Below, one piece after another: positions 49,736-60,530 of a stretch of 64,000 bases of DNA. Origin of the DNA: Phyto melanocephala (Eukaryota > Arthropoda > Insecta > Diptera > Rhinophoridae); the NCBI GenBank assembly GCA_941918925.1, contig OW799234.1:68629043-68693042 (forward strand). Direction: 5' to 3'. Position numbers and translations under genes: made by a program. The notes under the pieces are model-generated. The model saw nothing but the letters and a program-made list of their open reading frames with translations. It was not told where the DNA came from and did no database searches. The number at the start of each line of letters is the position of its first letter. Position 1 is the stretch's first letter.

Positions 49736-50976
49736 ACATGTAACAGCACTATATTCGGCTGTGCCGAATCTTTTATATCCACCACCAATTTGATGTACTT
49801 TTAAAGCACGAAAATTATTATTTGTTATTAACAGTAATCGCTATGGAATAATCTCTTTATACTAAAATATGTAACACTTTCTTTGTATAACTTCGATATG
49901 TTTTCGTAAATTTTGTCTTTCAATGACAGTTAAAGTTAAAGTGACGTGTCGATGTAGTTTTAACTAATAAATCCATCTTAGATATTTTAATATAGTCCTT
50001 TATTCCTTTAAAAACTTTGTCCATAGAAAAAATAATATGAATTTAAGATAAAGAGTTATAGAGGGAAGTAGGCGTTAAAAAGGGCGTGTCACCTTCATTT
50101 TCTGGCATAACAGTGGCATTGACTAGAAAGATATTGTTGCGAAAATTCATCAGCATACCTCTAATTCTATTGGTTCTATAGGCATATAAATTTCATTGAC
50201 AGTAGATAACGTGAAAAATGGGCGTTAAAGTAGGCGTGTCGATGTAATTTTAACTGATCAATCACACTTAGATATTTCAATATAGTCCTTTATTCTTCCA
50301 AAAACCTTGTCCATAGAAAAATTATATGAATTTAATATAAAATGTTATATGGAGGTAGGCTTAAAAGTGGGCGTGTCACATTTATTTTCGGTTAGAACAA
50401 AGCATTTGACCGAAAAGCAATGCTTGCAAAATTTCAAAGTGGTACATTTAATTTTGTCAGTTTTATTAGGTTTTAAATGTTGAATAACCGAAAAATACAC
50501 TGTGCGGTATAAATTTTCATACAATTTGATCTATAACTCCTTTCCTAATGCACAGATTTAAGCAATTTTCAGGGAAAAATATTGTTTTTACTCAGGAAAT
50601 ATATATTCAAGTTTCACGACTAATGCGTTTGGACACAATTCTATTTTATTCGATGTTGGAAGGACACGGTTTTTTTGACCTACTCTTGCATTACGAGCTA
50701 TAACTCTCTTCCTAATATTCCGATTTAGCCCATTTTCAATACCAAAGAAACCTTGTGTATAAGAAATATTCTGGCCAAATTTGAGCCCGCTAGCTTTTTC
50801 GGTCCGACCTCTATCGTGTTTTCAACAGACGTACGGACATAGCTAGATTGTCATAAAATGAAACCCCGATTCAGAATATATATACTTTATGGGGTCTAAA
50901 ATGGATATTTCGATGTGTTTCAAACAGATTGACAAAATAAATATACCCCCACCATTTTTTTAGTGGCGGAGGTATA
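49736..50976 (-). mobile_element. Helentron-like element, another subfamily, minus strand
   Basis: Minus strand: the 5' end TATACCTCCGCCACTAAAA at 50976 is followed by GTGGGGGTATATTTATTTTG, TGTTTGAAACACATCGAAAT and GACCCCATAAAGTATATATA. The 3' end has GGTGGATATAAAAG, the hairpin ATTCGGC-ACA-GCCGAAT and ...GTGCTGTTACATGTT at 49736. The architecture is DINE-1-like, but the subterminal repeat (GGTGG/CCACC) differs from the GTGAAGGG type. Bases 49941-50100 and 50233-50385 are an internal direct duplication. Confidence 0.8.
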
Positions 50977-51381
50977 AAAAGAAAAAAACATTAAAAAAGA
51001 ATGAAGTATGTTTTAACATATTTTTGTTACGACCTCTTAAACTTTTGTTAGGAGTGTTGTTTGTAAGGAAGTAAATTTTGTGATCAGCAGAAAGGACGTC
51101 AAGAAGCCTAAAGTAATTTTAATCTTTTTATGAAATGTTTTTACTTAAAACAGTTTATTGTAGTAATTAATATTTCGGTTCTGTAACTTAAATTTTTTTT
51201 TCAAAGATTTTTAATAGTAAATTTTGTGAAAGATTAACACAAACACGTAAAAAGTTTAACAATTAGTAAAAGAAACGAACAGGAACAAATGTGGGGGCAT
51301 ACATGCAAAGAAAATATTTTTACAGATTTGTTATAGATTTAGTATGATTTCCAATTTTTTTTAAAGCAATTATTTCACTCC

Positions 51382-51618
51382 TTGTACAGTCAAGACAAAC
51401 ACGTGCTAAGGGTTACACTTTTTTACAGTGTGACTCATGTACTTCCTGCATTATTGGTTCTGAAATTTGCTAGGAAAAGGAATCCAATGTTTGGTTCAGC
51501 TGTTGGAAATGGTGTCCCTTTAGAAAACTTGACTACTAGAAAGCACTTCTTGAATCGTCTACCAAGTGCCTACCTGTGTCTTCAAGAAAACTTGAAGAAG
51601 ACACGATTTGTATATGCG
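51382..51618 (+). CDS. Open frame of unknown nature, disrupted by a hAT insertion
   Basis: From ATG at 51382, 79 codons are open, including LPALLVLKFARKRNPMFGSA and LPSAYLCLQENLKKTRFVYA. The residue use is more protein-like than in other open stretches nearby, and the DNA is less AT-rich than its surroundings. The hAT element at 51619 brings the stop codon immediately. Across the insertion site the frame would stay open for about 13 more codons beyond 52516. I recognise no domain, signal peptide or family. It could be a chance frame, an old exon or part of another repeat. Confidence 0.2.
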
Positions 51619-52508
51619 TAGAGATGGGAAGAGGGTAAATACCCGGTAAAATAGGTTAATTGGGCAAAAATGGGTAAATACCCAGGTATTTACCTAAAAT
51701 GTGGGTATAAACTATGTTGTAGAAAATTTCGTGAACAAACACTTTGCGATGCATAATTTAATATGTTTTATAATAAATTTTATAAATTGTAATAAAAGTA
51801 CTTACTGAGCAGAAGAAAAGTAACAACTTAAGATAATAACTATATTATATAGACACATTTATTGTTGCAATATTACTTTACATAATTCGAAATCACTGTC
51901 ACTGTCATTATCAGTTTCACTCTGAAAATATCTAAAAGAAGAGTGAGGTGTAGAATGGGTGATACTAGTAGAAGTGGAAGGTGCTTCTTTAAATGAATTT
52001 ACAGAATTCATGATTTCATGCAATTAGATAATCGGATGAAGTTAAGTCGTGCCCTTGATTATTGCGGTCAAGCAAACTAGCTGCCAAATGTATTGGTTTA
52101 ACAGACATTTTCATCCTTTTATTAAAGTTAGACAATAATTCTTTTTTGTCATTATCATCAATTGCAGTTATTGCTAAAAATGCATCTCGTAGCTTATTTT
52201 GAATGTTTTTAAAAGAAAAATATACACGATGAATACTATATTCGTTGGATTCTAAAGTAATTATCCATTGTGCCATCGGTTGAAATAGTTTTAAATTGAA
52301 GTTTAACATATTCCAAAAGTCTTCACATAGTAATGATGATTTTGTTGTAGTTTTTAGGTTCACTTTTTCGTGAACAGCCAAAGCTTGAAGTGGAACTTTA
52401 CTGTTTATCAAGCATTTTATAAATACCCAAATAAATTCCCAAAAAAGGTATTTATTTATAGGTATATACCCGATGTGTGGGTAAATACCGGGTAGAATCC
52501 CATCTCTA
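51619..52508 (-). mobile_element. Internally deleted hAT transposon with perfect 8-bp duplication
   Basis: The ends TAGAGATGGGA and TCCCATCTCTA are inverted, with further GGGTAAATACCCGG-type words inside both ends. TATATGCG occurs immediately on each side (51611-51618 and 52509-52516) with no mismatch. Eight-base duplications and C/TAGAGATG-type ends are hAT features. At 890 bp it is about a third of an autonomous element. The intact duplication points to a fairly recent insertion. Confidence 0.93.
52016..52440 (-). pseudogene. hAT transposase, C-terminal part
   Basis: The minus strand encodes LQALAVHEKVNLKTTTKSSL, EDFWNMLNFNLKLFQPMAQW, ITLESNEYSIHRVYFSF, NKLRDAFLAI and ending VKPIHLAASLLDRNNQGHDL, then a stop at 52016. 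The FW-(x)-L-P-(x)-ALES-(x)-(y)VY-(x) spacing and HLAA-(x)-LLD-(x)-GH-L are characteristic of the RNase H-like/insertion-domain part of hAT transposases. The BED finger, the first catalytic Asp and most of the fold are missing. The conserved C-terminal dimerisation helices are not seen; after the stop only an acidic SETDNDSDSDFEL-like tail is readable. The open frame runs into the terminal repeat, so the apparent start near 52525 is artificial. Confidence 0.8.
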
Positions 52509-52516
52509 TATATGCG

Positions 52517-53360
52517 ATATCCCACTTCGCTTGTGCTTATTTTGTAGTTAATATTTAAGCGATGATTTCATTTCAAACTATAGCAGGTTAATCTTGCCGT
52601 CCTCCTCTTACGCTCTGCTGTAATAGGTAGCAGCAAGTAAGGATGCAATAAATATTAAAAATAACTACTAAAGTTTATGGTTTTCCATTATATAATAAGC
52701 AGTACGAAACACACACTTTGTTGGAAGTGTTTAAAAAATTTTAAATTTTTTTTGTTGCCATGATGGATTTGGGTATATTTCACTGCTTTGCCAAATTGCT
52801 TGAGCCTTTAAATACTTGTAAGAAATCTTTTTAAAAAGTCTTTATTAAGCCTTGTTCATCTGCCAAGAATTACAAAAATAATGCACATTGAGATTGCTTT
52901 GAACAACTTTTTGATATTAAGCAATGTGATATCTCTTAAATTATTATTGAAAGAAAAGGACCATTTAGGGCAACGGCAGCGTTAAAAAAGTTACTCTGAA
53001 TACTTAAAGCTATGTTCACATTAGGCAAATATTAGACAAAATATGCATGACTACTTTAAGGCATTAGCATTTTAATAACAAATAATTAATTATTTAATTG
53101 AAATTTTTCTTAATTTAATCGAATTGCTATATGAATAGATTTTTTTATGTTTTGACGATATTTGGTTTAAGAACAATCACATAAAATTATTTGCTTAAGA
53201 AACTTAAAAATTATTTCAGATCGACTTTAAATAAATTGTAACATTATTTTTATACAAATATTCTACAGCCTTGTATTTCAAAAATTTGTTAAAATATTTT
53301 TAAAAATTTTGAGAATCCGAAAACTAATTAACAATTTCAATCACAATGGGTTAGTACAAT
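52517..53360. other. AT-rich DNA without recognised genes
   Basis: Nothing supported. Confidence 0.45.
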
Positions 53361-53589
53361 TCTGTGGCTTGGAGCTAAAAGGGCCATTGTCACTTTTTTG
53401 CTCTTTTGAGTTAATCATTGCATTAGATTTGTTTTCTTGCTCTATTTCATTATGGTAAAAAAGCTAAAGTCATACTTAACCCAGAACAGATTCATAAATA
53501 AAATGCTGGCCAATGTCACTATGAAAGCAATTCCAATTTTCTCAAAAGTAAATATTTTGACATTGGCCCTTTTAGCTCCAAGCCACAGA
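53361..53589 (-). mobile_element. TIR element, superfamily unknown, copy 2
   Basis: The ends TCTGTGGCTTGGAGCTAAAA and their inverse are perfect and continue through GGGCCA(A/T)TGTCA, more than 30 bases. The body is the reverse complement of 31145-31393 and about 20 bases shorter. Confidence 0.85.
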
Positions 53590-55089
53590 ATTAATGCAAT
53601 TATAAATAATTGACTATTTCTAATTTTTATAAATTGTTAAAAGGTATACGCAAATAAAAATTACGGAAATTTATAAAAAATATTTAAAGCACAAATAAAA
53701 AAAAATGTAGCTTAATGACGACAAATCATTGTCAAGAGTTTTAGAACTATGTATGTATGTACATGTGTATACAGCTTAATAAAAACAAAACTCACTACAA
53801 AAGCGGGACATAAAAATATACCAACAAGAGATCAACTCTTGAAATCAATTTATCAGTTTATGGAAGACAAAAACAAAATTGCAATAAAATTAAAATTGCA
53901 ATAAAATATTGCCTAAAAGAAATAAAATTAATTACTTTGCCAACATTTTTGGACACGTTATTATGAAATATTTTTACAACAACAAAATACAAATTATGCC
54001 ACACAGAACTTGAAAACTGAGTATAAATGAAATTGCTGTATAGCCCAACTACTTAGAAGCAAGAGCAAAATATATATAAAAAAAAAAATATAAAATAAAA
54101 GTATGTTTTGAATGTGAATGTTACAAGCTTTTGTTTATTTTGTTTTTGCCATTGTTGCAACATAATTAATCAAAAGGTCATTAAGGCAAGATATTTGGTT
54201 TCATAAGGCCTATGAAAGAAAGATATACACACGCACACACTAATGAAAGTAGACAAAAATGCTTACATTTTATACACTTGTATGGAAAGACAAACGAATG
54301 GACAGACCTACATTAGGTATTTGTTATATAAATTCTTAAGTAAGTAATGCGGTCTGCCTGCCACATTGTCATGCCACAAACGCATTAAGCATAGCAGTCA
54401 TACTCTCTACGTATTTTACATCCATACATACATACATACAGACCTAAATACATACATATGTGCATGCATACTTTCACGTATGTGTATAAATCCATTGTGG
54501 TATTGTAATAATTGTGTCAAATTGCCGCTAAAAATTAATTCATTTCCGACAGATTGCGTTTTTTTCTCAATATTTTTAATAAAAAAAAAATCGATATTGC
54601 AGCAATGACAGCGTTTCGCAATGTGAAATAAAGAAACGAGAGTTAGAGGTAATTCAAAGACAAACTTTTATATAATTTTTTTTTAAGAAATTATCTAAAG
54701 TATGTATAACCTGAAATTCAGGCTGAACTGCGTACTGACTAGGGTGATCGAATCGGTTTTAAAATCGGTGGAAAACCCGGTTTTTTACCCTTTCTGCTGG
54801 CGGTTTTTTCTAAATATTAATTTCTCGAATGTTGAATACACCGGTTTTTTTTTACCAAAAAAGCCGGTTTTTTATTTTTTATGTTTATGTTTAAACATCT
54901 TTGTAAAAAATCGTACCATAATATATTTATTATTAAAAAATTTCTATAAATCAGAAAACTTATTAAATACATTTCCAAATATTGCAAGAAATTTATTTGT
55001 TGTTTGAAAAACAAATGTAAATAAAAAAAAAATTATAAGGAAAAAAGTTTAAAATGAAATTGTATAAAGACTGAAAAGATTTTCTTCCT
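53590..55089. other. AT-rich DNA; CGGTTTT-rich patch
   Basis: (CATA)n lies at 54423-54440. The patch 54735-54880 repeats CGGTTTT several times (ATCGGTTTTAAAATCGGTGG, GCCGGTTTTTTA) after AGGGTGATCGAATCGG. It may be one end of an unrecognised repeat related to 47165-47215. Confidence 0.4.
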
Positions 55090-55257
55090 AGCCAAAATAA
55101 TGTCGCAATATTTCCCAGCATTGCTCAAGCGTATACACAACCATATTCGTTCAGCGGAAGGATAAAACTAATTATCTGTCAAATCAGACATGAGCTAAGT
55201 GTTACCATTCATGAAATAAGCACTAGTGGAAAAAAAAACGTTAGATGGCGGACCCTT
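55090..55257 (-). mobile_element. 5' terminal fragment of the 9418-type mariner element
   Basis: On the minus strand it reads AAGGGTCCGCCATCTAACG at 55257, followed by the same leader as 9440-9530, an ATG and MVVYTLEQCWEILRHYF. Homology ends near 55090. TA follows the outer end (55258-55259). Only the first 17 or so codons of transposase remain. Confidence 0.85.
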
Positions 55258-55836
55258 TATATAGGCCAAAATCTTTCTTAAAAAATTTCCAAGTAATGGA
55301 CAAAGAGAGAAATAGAGTTGCTGAGACAAATTTCGGGTCAATAAGTGCGATTCATGTGCCATACTCGCACCATCAGCGGCAATGTCTTCTATTATGACCA
55401 CCCAATGAGTTCGATTTGTTCGATCGAATTTTGAAAATTAATTTAAATGATTTGTAAAGGTTGTTCTAGTGTTTTGCCAAAGTAGAATTAAAAATGTCTA
55501 ACACACGTCATTAGTATGACAACTAGGTTTAGAGTTATCCATAACGGAAGTTTTATAGGTTAAAAAAACACTCCTTATATGGTTTTTAACAAAATTAAAT
55601 TAATTAGTTGTTGGCATCTTTATGATTATTACTTTGTAAGCAGTTTCCTGTTTGATACTTGTAACAGTTCTTCCATACAATATTCGTCCGGTTTCGTTAG
55701 ATACTTTATCACTTATTTTGAATTAGCATACAATATTCTCTAGAACATATTTTAATTTTAGAGCTACTTCTAGCGTTAATTGGAATTTTGTTCTATTTTT
55801 ATCAAAATCAGAAAAAAAGATTAAAAATTTACATAA

Positions 55837-56079
55837 TTAATGAGCACAGCGTATTACTTCACCCTTTATTCCACTATCTAGCAAATCTCCAACTTTGACT
55901 ATATTAAATAAGGATGAGCAAAAAGTATCTAACAAATTAAAAAGATAGAGAATGGGAATTACTTCATCACATGATAGAGCCTTTTCATAAGCCTCCAAAG
56001 CATTATTACTAACAGCAGCGCCACATACTACACAAGGAGTTTCGGCTTCCAGAAAACAGAAAATCAAATTCATTGCCAA
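55837..56079 (-). CDS. Candidate exon or orphan frame, unknown
   Basis: Eighty minus-strand codons run from ATG at 56079 to a stop at 55837 and contain ETPCVVCGAAVSNNALEAYE, SCDEVIPILYLFNLLDTF and VGDLLDSGIKGEVIRCAH. The balanced residue use and the CVVCG pair are unlike the Phe/Lys-rich frames around it. I see no domain I can name, no promoter and no convincing splice partner. A decayed exon or transposon-derived protein piece is possible, and so is chance. Confidence 0.22.
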   Translation of the reverse strand: MAMNLIFCFLEAETPCVVCGAAVSNNALEAYEKALSCDEVIPILYLFNLLDTFCSSLFNIVKVGDLLDSGIKGEVIRCAH

Positions 56080-57495
56080 TCAGATTTAAATTTTTTCCAT
56101 CGATCTAATTTTATGTGGTTATGAAATTTATATTGCAGGAATCATAATTTATTAGTGTAGACTACATTTTTCTATTCCAAAACGAAATTTTGTATAAAAT
56201 TTACTACTACTATTACAATGAAACTTTACTAATAGCAACAATTCGTGTACTCACAACCAATACTGTTTTCCCTGTGTGTGGTCGTATTAAATATAAATTT
56301 TGCAAACACTTTCTATATCTTAGTTGTAAGAGTCCTATGGTTTTCTATACAATTTTAACGTTCAAAAATGATTAGAAAATCACACTAGTTAGTTAAGACT
56401 TGCTAGAAACTAATATTAGGTCAAAACAAGTTATTATTTTTCAAATAGACTTTAAAATGTAATCCCTGATTCACTAATTGTCGGCTAATTGATGAAATAA
56501 AATTCTTGACACTTTTTTAAAAACCAAAAAAAAAAAAAATTCAAACTACAAACAAATTCATCTGATATTCCTGGCTAAAGGGTATAAGAAAAGAAAATTT
56601 GGAAATCACTGATTTACATTGTGTTCATGTATTTGTAGCATGTGTACGTGCATATGAAAATGATATAGATTCAAAAGCCATTTGGGGGTATTTTTAAGTG
56701 CTACAATTGCGTTTGTTTTAATATTGTATTTTTTTTTTTTTTGATTTTTCCTACGAAGCTGATATTTCTATTGTTGTCGTAGCGAAAACAAAGTTATCTG
56801 CATATGGCATCAAGAAGTTATTTTTTTTTTTATTTTATTTATATGAATTTTTTAATATGCACAATATTATTTTTAAGCAGATATTTTTTGTTTTATTCAT
56901 TTGCCCACCGCCAACACTGTGCATGCATTTTGTTAATGCAACAATATAATGCTTCGAGTGTTTATTAGCATTACACTGCACAAAAAATGCGCAAAGTGAG
57001 GAAGGAAACGGGCAGACAGAGGGAGTAGATTTGCAAATACAAACATTTGTATTCATGAATACTGATTGAGGAGGTTAGAACAGTAGCGTAACGAAAAGGT
57101 GGCAAGAGGTTAAACTTCGGTTTTTTTTACTAAATAAAAAATTAGAGGTGATAATTAAAAATTGTATGTTTAGGCACGTTTTCGATTAACAAGATAAAGA
57201 CATATACAATTCTAATTATAAATTAATATTTAATTGAACTTTGTATTCAAATTTATTGTAAATAATTTATTCTGGTTTTAGTTAATTTTTGTGTTGTTAA
57301 ACCTTCTTAAGTCTAAGGTCACATACGACGATTTTAATTGCCCAACTTTTTCCGAATTTTCTTTTGAACTTACTTTTATGTTCACACACAACAATTTCTT
57401 TTGCAATTTTTCTATTTTGCTTAGCTTTTATTTTCTTACAATTTGGCATTAGTGCTTTAGCGGGAAATAGCAATAATAAAAATAAAAACATACGC
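56080..57495. other. AT-rich DNA without recognised genes
   Basis: T-runs lie at 56726-56743 and 56819-56832. Nothing else is supported. Confidence 0.45.
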
Positions 57496-57618
57496 CTGTA
57501 TTCTGTATTCCGAATGAAATTAAATCATTCGGAATTGCCATGAAATTGCTGTTATAAACAATAACGCTACAATGGCAATTCCGAGTGATTTAATTTCACT
57601 CGGAATATAGAACACAGA
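57496..57618. mobile_element. Foldback element, ~48-bp arms
   Basis: TGTATTCTGTATTCCGAATG at the left pairs with CACTCGGAATATAGAACACA at the right. The pairing runs inward through GAAATTAAATC and CGGAATTGCCAT to a loop of about 28 bases. It is noncoding. Confidence 0.82.
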
Positions 57619-57874
57619 CGATTCATAAAATAATATAATTGATTTTATTTAACGCTTTTAATTAAAATATTTTCACTAAAATATTTTTTTATTTTCAAAT
57701 ATTTTAAACGTTTAATTTGTGACGTTCTTAAGCCAAGTTATAAATTATTTACACACCAAGCAGCGAAACACCGAATGAAGAGAAATGCCAAATATTTAAT
57801 TAAAAAAAATTGCTTTAAAATAGCCGAGTAGCGGCGATTATTTTTCCCTTTTTAAAATTGTAAAGAAACATCTA

Positions 57875-57940
57875 GGTTAGATCCGGCAGCCGCCCGAAGC
57901 ATAGCTCACTTGGGTCCTCCGAGGGTCCCGTTGTGATAAA
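57875..57940 (+). mobile_element. 66-bp GC-rich retroposed insert with 9-bp duplication
   Basis: GGTTAGATCCGGCAGCCGCC ... GAGGGTCCCGTTGTGATAAA is far richer in G+C than its surroundings and ends in an A tail. AAACATCTA stands immediately before (57866-57874) and after (57941-57949) it. An A-tailed insert between 9-base direct repeats is typical of LINE-mobilised sequence: a 5'-truncated non-LTR end or a SINE. Confidence 0.7.
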
Positions 57941-58092
57941 AAACATCTAAAGACTCAAGAATTACCCAACTATAATTGTCGTGTGTGACGTAAGACTAAA
58001 AATTTTTCAATTAAATTATAAATATTTAAGAGTATTAAAAGATTTTTCCGATATAAGCTTCCATTGTCTAATTTGATCAATTCAAATTACAT

Positions 58093-58323
58093 ATGAGTGT
58101 ACTGATAAAGAGTGTTGATGATGAAATCGTAGCTGGTTTCAAAAATGCATTTCACTTTGTAATGCTTGTGAGATTACTTTGCTCACCTGATATAAAACAG
58201 CTGATGGCAATGCTAGATGGAAGAGCAGACAACAAACAAATTAATAATAATTTTTTTTTGGACTTGAATGAAAGAAAAAATGAACTGAAATTGTGGAATC
58301 GACAGAATTGGATGGTGGTTTGA
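58093..58323 (+). CDS. Orphan open frame, unknown
   Basis: There are 76 codons from ATG at 58093: MSVLIKSVDDEIVAGFKNAF, LLCSPDIKQLMAMLDGRADN, LDLNERKNELKLWNRQNW. The residue use is balanced and has many acidic and basic residues, unlike noncoding frames nearby. A further short stretch in another frame at about 58500-58565 reads VATITEEQHTMIELWLKHTM. Together they suggest a decayed coding sequence, host or transposon. I recognise no family, and there is no splice or promoter evidence. Confidence 0.25.
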   Translation: MSVLIKSVDDEIVAGFKNAFHFVMLVRLLCSPDIKQLMAMLDGRADNKQINNNFFLDLNERKNELKLWNRQNWMVV

Positions 58324-58581
58324 GAGAGCCTTCTTACGGTTTCGACAATTCATATAGTGTTTTATTTAAATTTGCATTCTTAGTTTCTTTCAATGTAGAT
58401 AGTACATGAAAATTAGATGGAAACAACTGCTTCGATGTTTTTCGTAAAATTGACAAACAAAAAATCTTCAGCTTCTTCACGGAAAGAAAAAATATGGTTG
58501 TGGCAACCATAACTGAAGAGCAACATACTATGATTGAATTGTGGTTAAAACATACAATGGTTGCCAATTATCATTATTATA

Positions 58582-58992
58582 CCCAGCAAAAATTTATTTT
58601 GTACCGGTAAGCAGTAAAAAAATATCATGCCTTCTTATAGCGCAATATTAGAGCGCATTCGAGGGTGCTATAAATGGAAGTCAGAAATTTCTATTAAATA
58701 TATTTCATTTTTTACAAAATGACTTACTGCAACTTCTCTCGCTTACGAGGATGCAGGAATGTAAGCGAATGATTACCTCTCTTCACTGTAGTTCTTAAAA
58801 ACACATAAAAGAGACATGATATTACTGCATTAACCATGTGTGAAAATAGCAAAATATTAGAGCATCAAAGAGCCCTACCCAGTGAGACATCTCATATAAA
58901 AATCATGCCTTCCTGAAGCAGGTTGGGAAAGGAGAGTACATTTATCTCTCCCTTACAAACCTGCTTCCGGGTATGCAGTAATTTTTGCTGGG
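58582..58992. mobile_element. TIR element with CCCAGCAAAAATT ends
   Basis: CCCAGCAAAAATT at the left and AATTTTTGCTGGG at the right are perfect inverted ends. Looser pairing extends to AAGCAG/CTGCTT about 35 bases in. ATCATGCCTTC occurs near both ends. It is 411 bp, noncoding, with the duplication unresolved. Confidence 0.72.
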
Positions 58993-59639
58993 ATGATAAA
59001 TTGAAGCATAATGCAATTACAATATATATGATTATGAATTAGTGTCTTGACCTGTTAGTGGCATATAATGATTTACTTACATTTTTAATTAAAATTTTTA
59101 TACTAATATTTTTTAAGAATTTCCTTGTTTATTTTCATGTTTCTCCAATTTTTTTTCACAATTTCTGTGTATTCTTTTGACATCACAAACAATTAAAATA
59201 ATAAAAATTTTTTCAGCAAGAAGAAGGGTTGAAATCAAATTATTATTAAAGAAAATCATAGCTTGATTGCTTGGTAATCATACTGTTGTCTCACCTATTA
59301 TCTAATTATTTTTTTTTAATTTTAAATACTTTTGAATAAAATGTTATTATTAAAAATAATATAATTTAATAAAACTAATCCGACAATAGTTTTATTAAAT
59401 TATATTATTTTTAAACGACAGCCATAAAGAAGTTTTTAGGAAAAATAAACATTAAATGATGCAATTCAAACAAATGCTTGATTATCGTGACAAAATATAT
59501 GATGAAATAAAATAAAAATAATAATTACTTGTTTTTGACAACCAAATATTGTTATAGGGAATATAATATGACCATCGTGATCATGTCGTTATCATGGTGT
59601 TTTTTTTTTGCGTGTAGACAATTAAGAGGCTTAATATAC
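58993..59639. other. AT-rich DNA with small inverted repeat
   Basis: AAAATAATATAATTTAATAAAA near 59353 (AAATAATATAATTTAATAAA) faces TTTTATTAAATTATATTATT near 59390, a roughly 20-base stem with a short loop. No gene seen. Confidence 0.5.
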
Positions 59640-59935
59640 ATAAGTATCATGTAAAAAGAGAATACATTTAACCATAAAAAGGTTAAAATTCAAGATGGCG
59701 TTCGAATTTAAATGGCGTATAATTTTATTTTAACCCTATTTAAATATGGGTATCAAATTAAAGGTATTGGCTGGTAGAACACTGTTAAATTTGTAAAAAT
59801 TCAAAATCAATAATGCGTCAAAAATAATAAAGAAAAATTACGTATAATATTAACTATAAATTTAAGGTTACGCTACAATGTTACCTATGCACATTATGGT
59901 GAAGGCTATTGTCAGATTCGGCAAGAAATATTTAT
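59640..59935 (+). mobile_element. Helentron long-subtype 3' fragment
   Basis: AAGATGGCGTTCGAATTTAAA, TGGGTATCAAATTAAAGG and GGTTACGCTACAATGTTACC match the core of 41045-41929. It breaks off near AGATTCGGCA, at the start of the 3' hairpin. Confidence 0.6.
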
Positions 59936-60530
59936 GTTTAAATTTAAAATTTCATATATTTTTAATCGATTTTCTTTACAGAATGTCTCATCAATGAATT
60001 AAAGGTAAATTAAATAAATTGTTATTAACTGAAATTCCATAGCAACTTGTTACATTTTTAAATAGATATAACATTATTGAGGTTCTTTTGCCCAAGAGCA
60101 CACCACGACAATTTTTGCCTAACTGGATATATAAAATGGTTGTTAGTAAAAGCGGTTACGACTTACAAAATTATTTCAACAAATTCAATAGTGTTATATT
60201 TTTGCACTGCTCCTCTATATGATCGCTAACTATGCCAAATTTCATATTCCTTCTTGTATGCAATGCATTTTTCAAACGGGGGTTTAAATGTTTTTTGTTC
60301 GCGTATTAATGTTATAGATTGCGAAAGCATACTTTGTTTAATATTTTCAAAAACTATGTATGTTTTCAAGCTTCTTCAAAGATAGGAGGTTACTAAAATA
60401 GAAACACCATTGAAAATAAAATATTATTAAAAGAAATCATAGATTGATCGCTTCGCAACTACACTTTTATTGTACCAAACATATTATGGTTATAAGAAAT
60501 TTTAAAAGTTTATAAAAATAAAGTTATTTT

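Noticed and set aside
47165..54880. One element joining the ACCGGTT patches at 47165-47215 and 54745-54875
   Set aside because: The patches share only short CGGTTTT words and are 7.5 kb apart; no ends or duplication could be defined.
57875..57940. tRNA gene
   Set aside because: No cloverleaf, no anticodon arm, box-like words in the wrong order, and only 66 bases between direct repeats.
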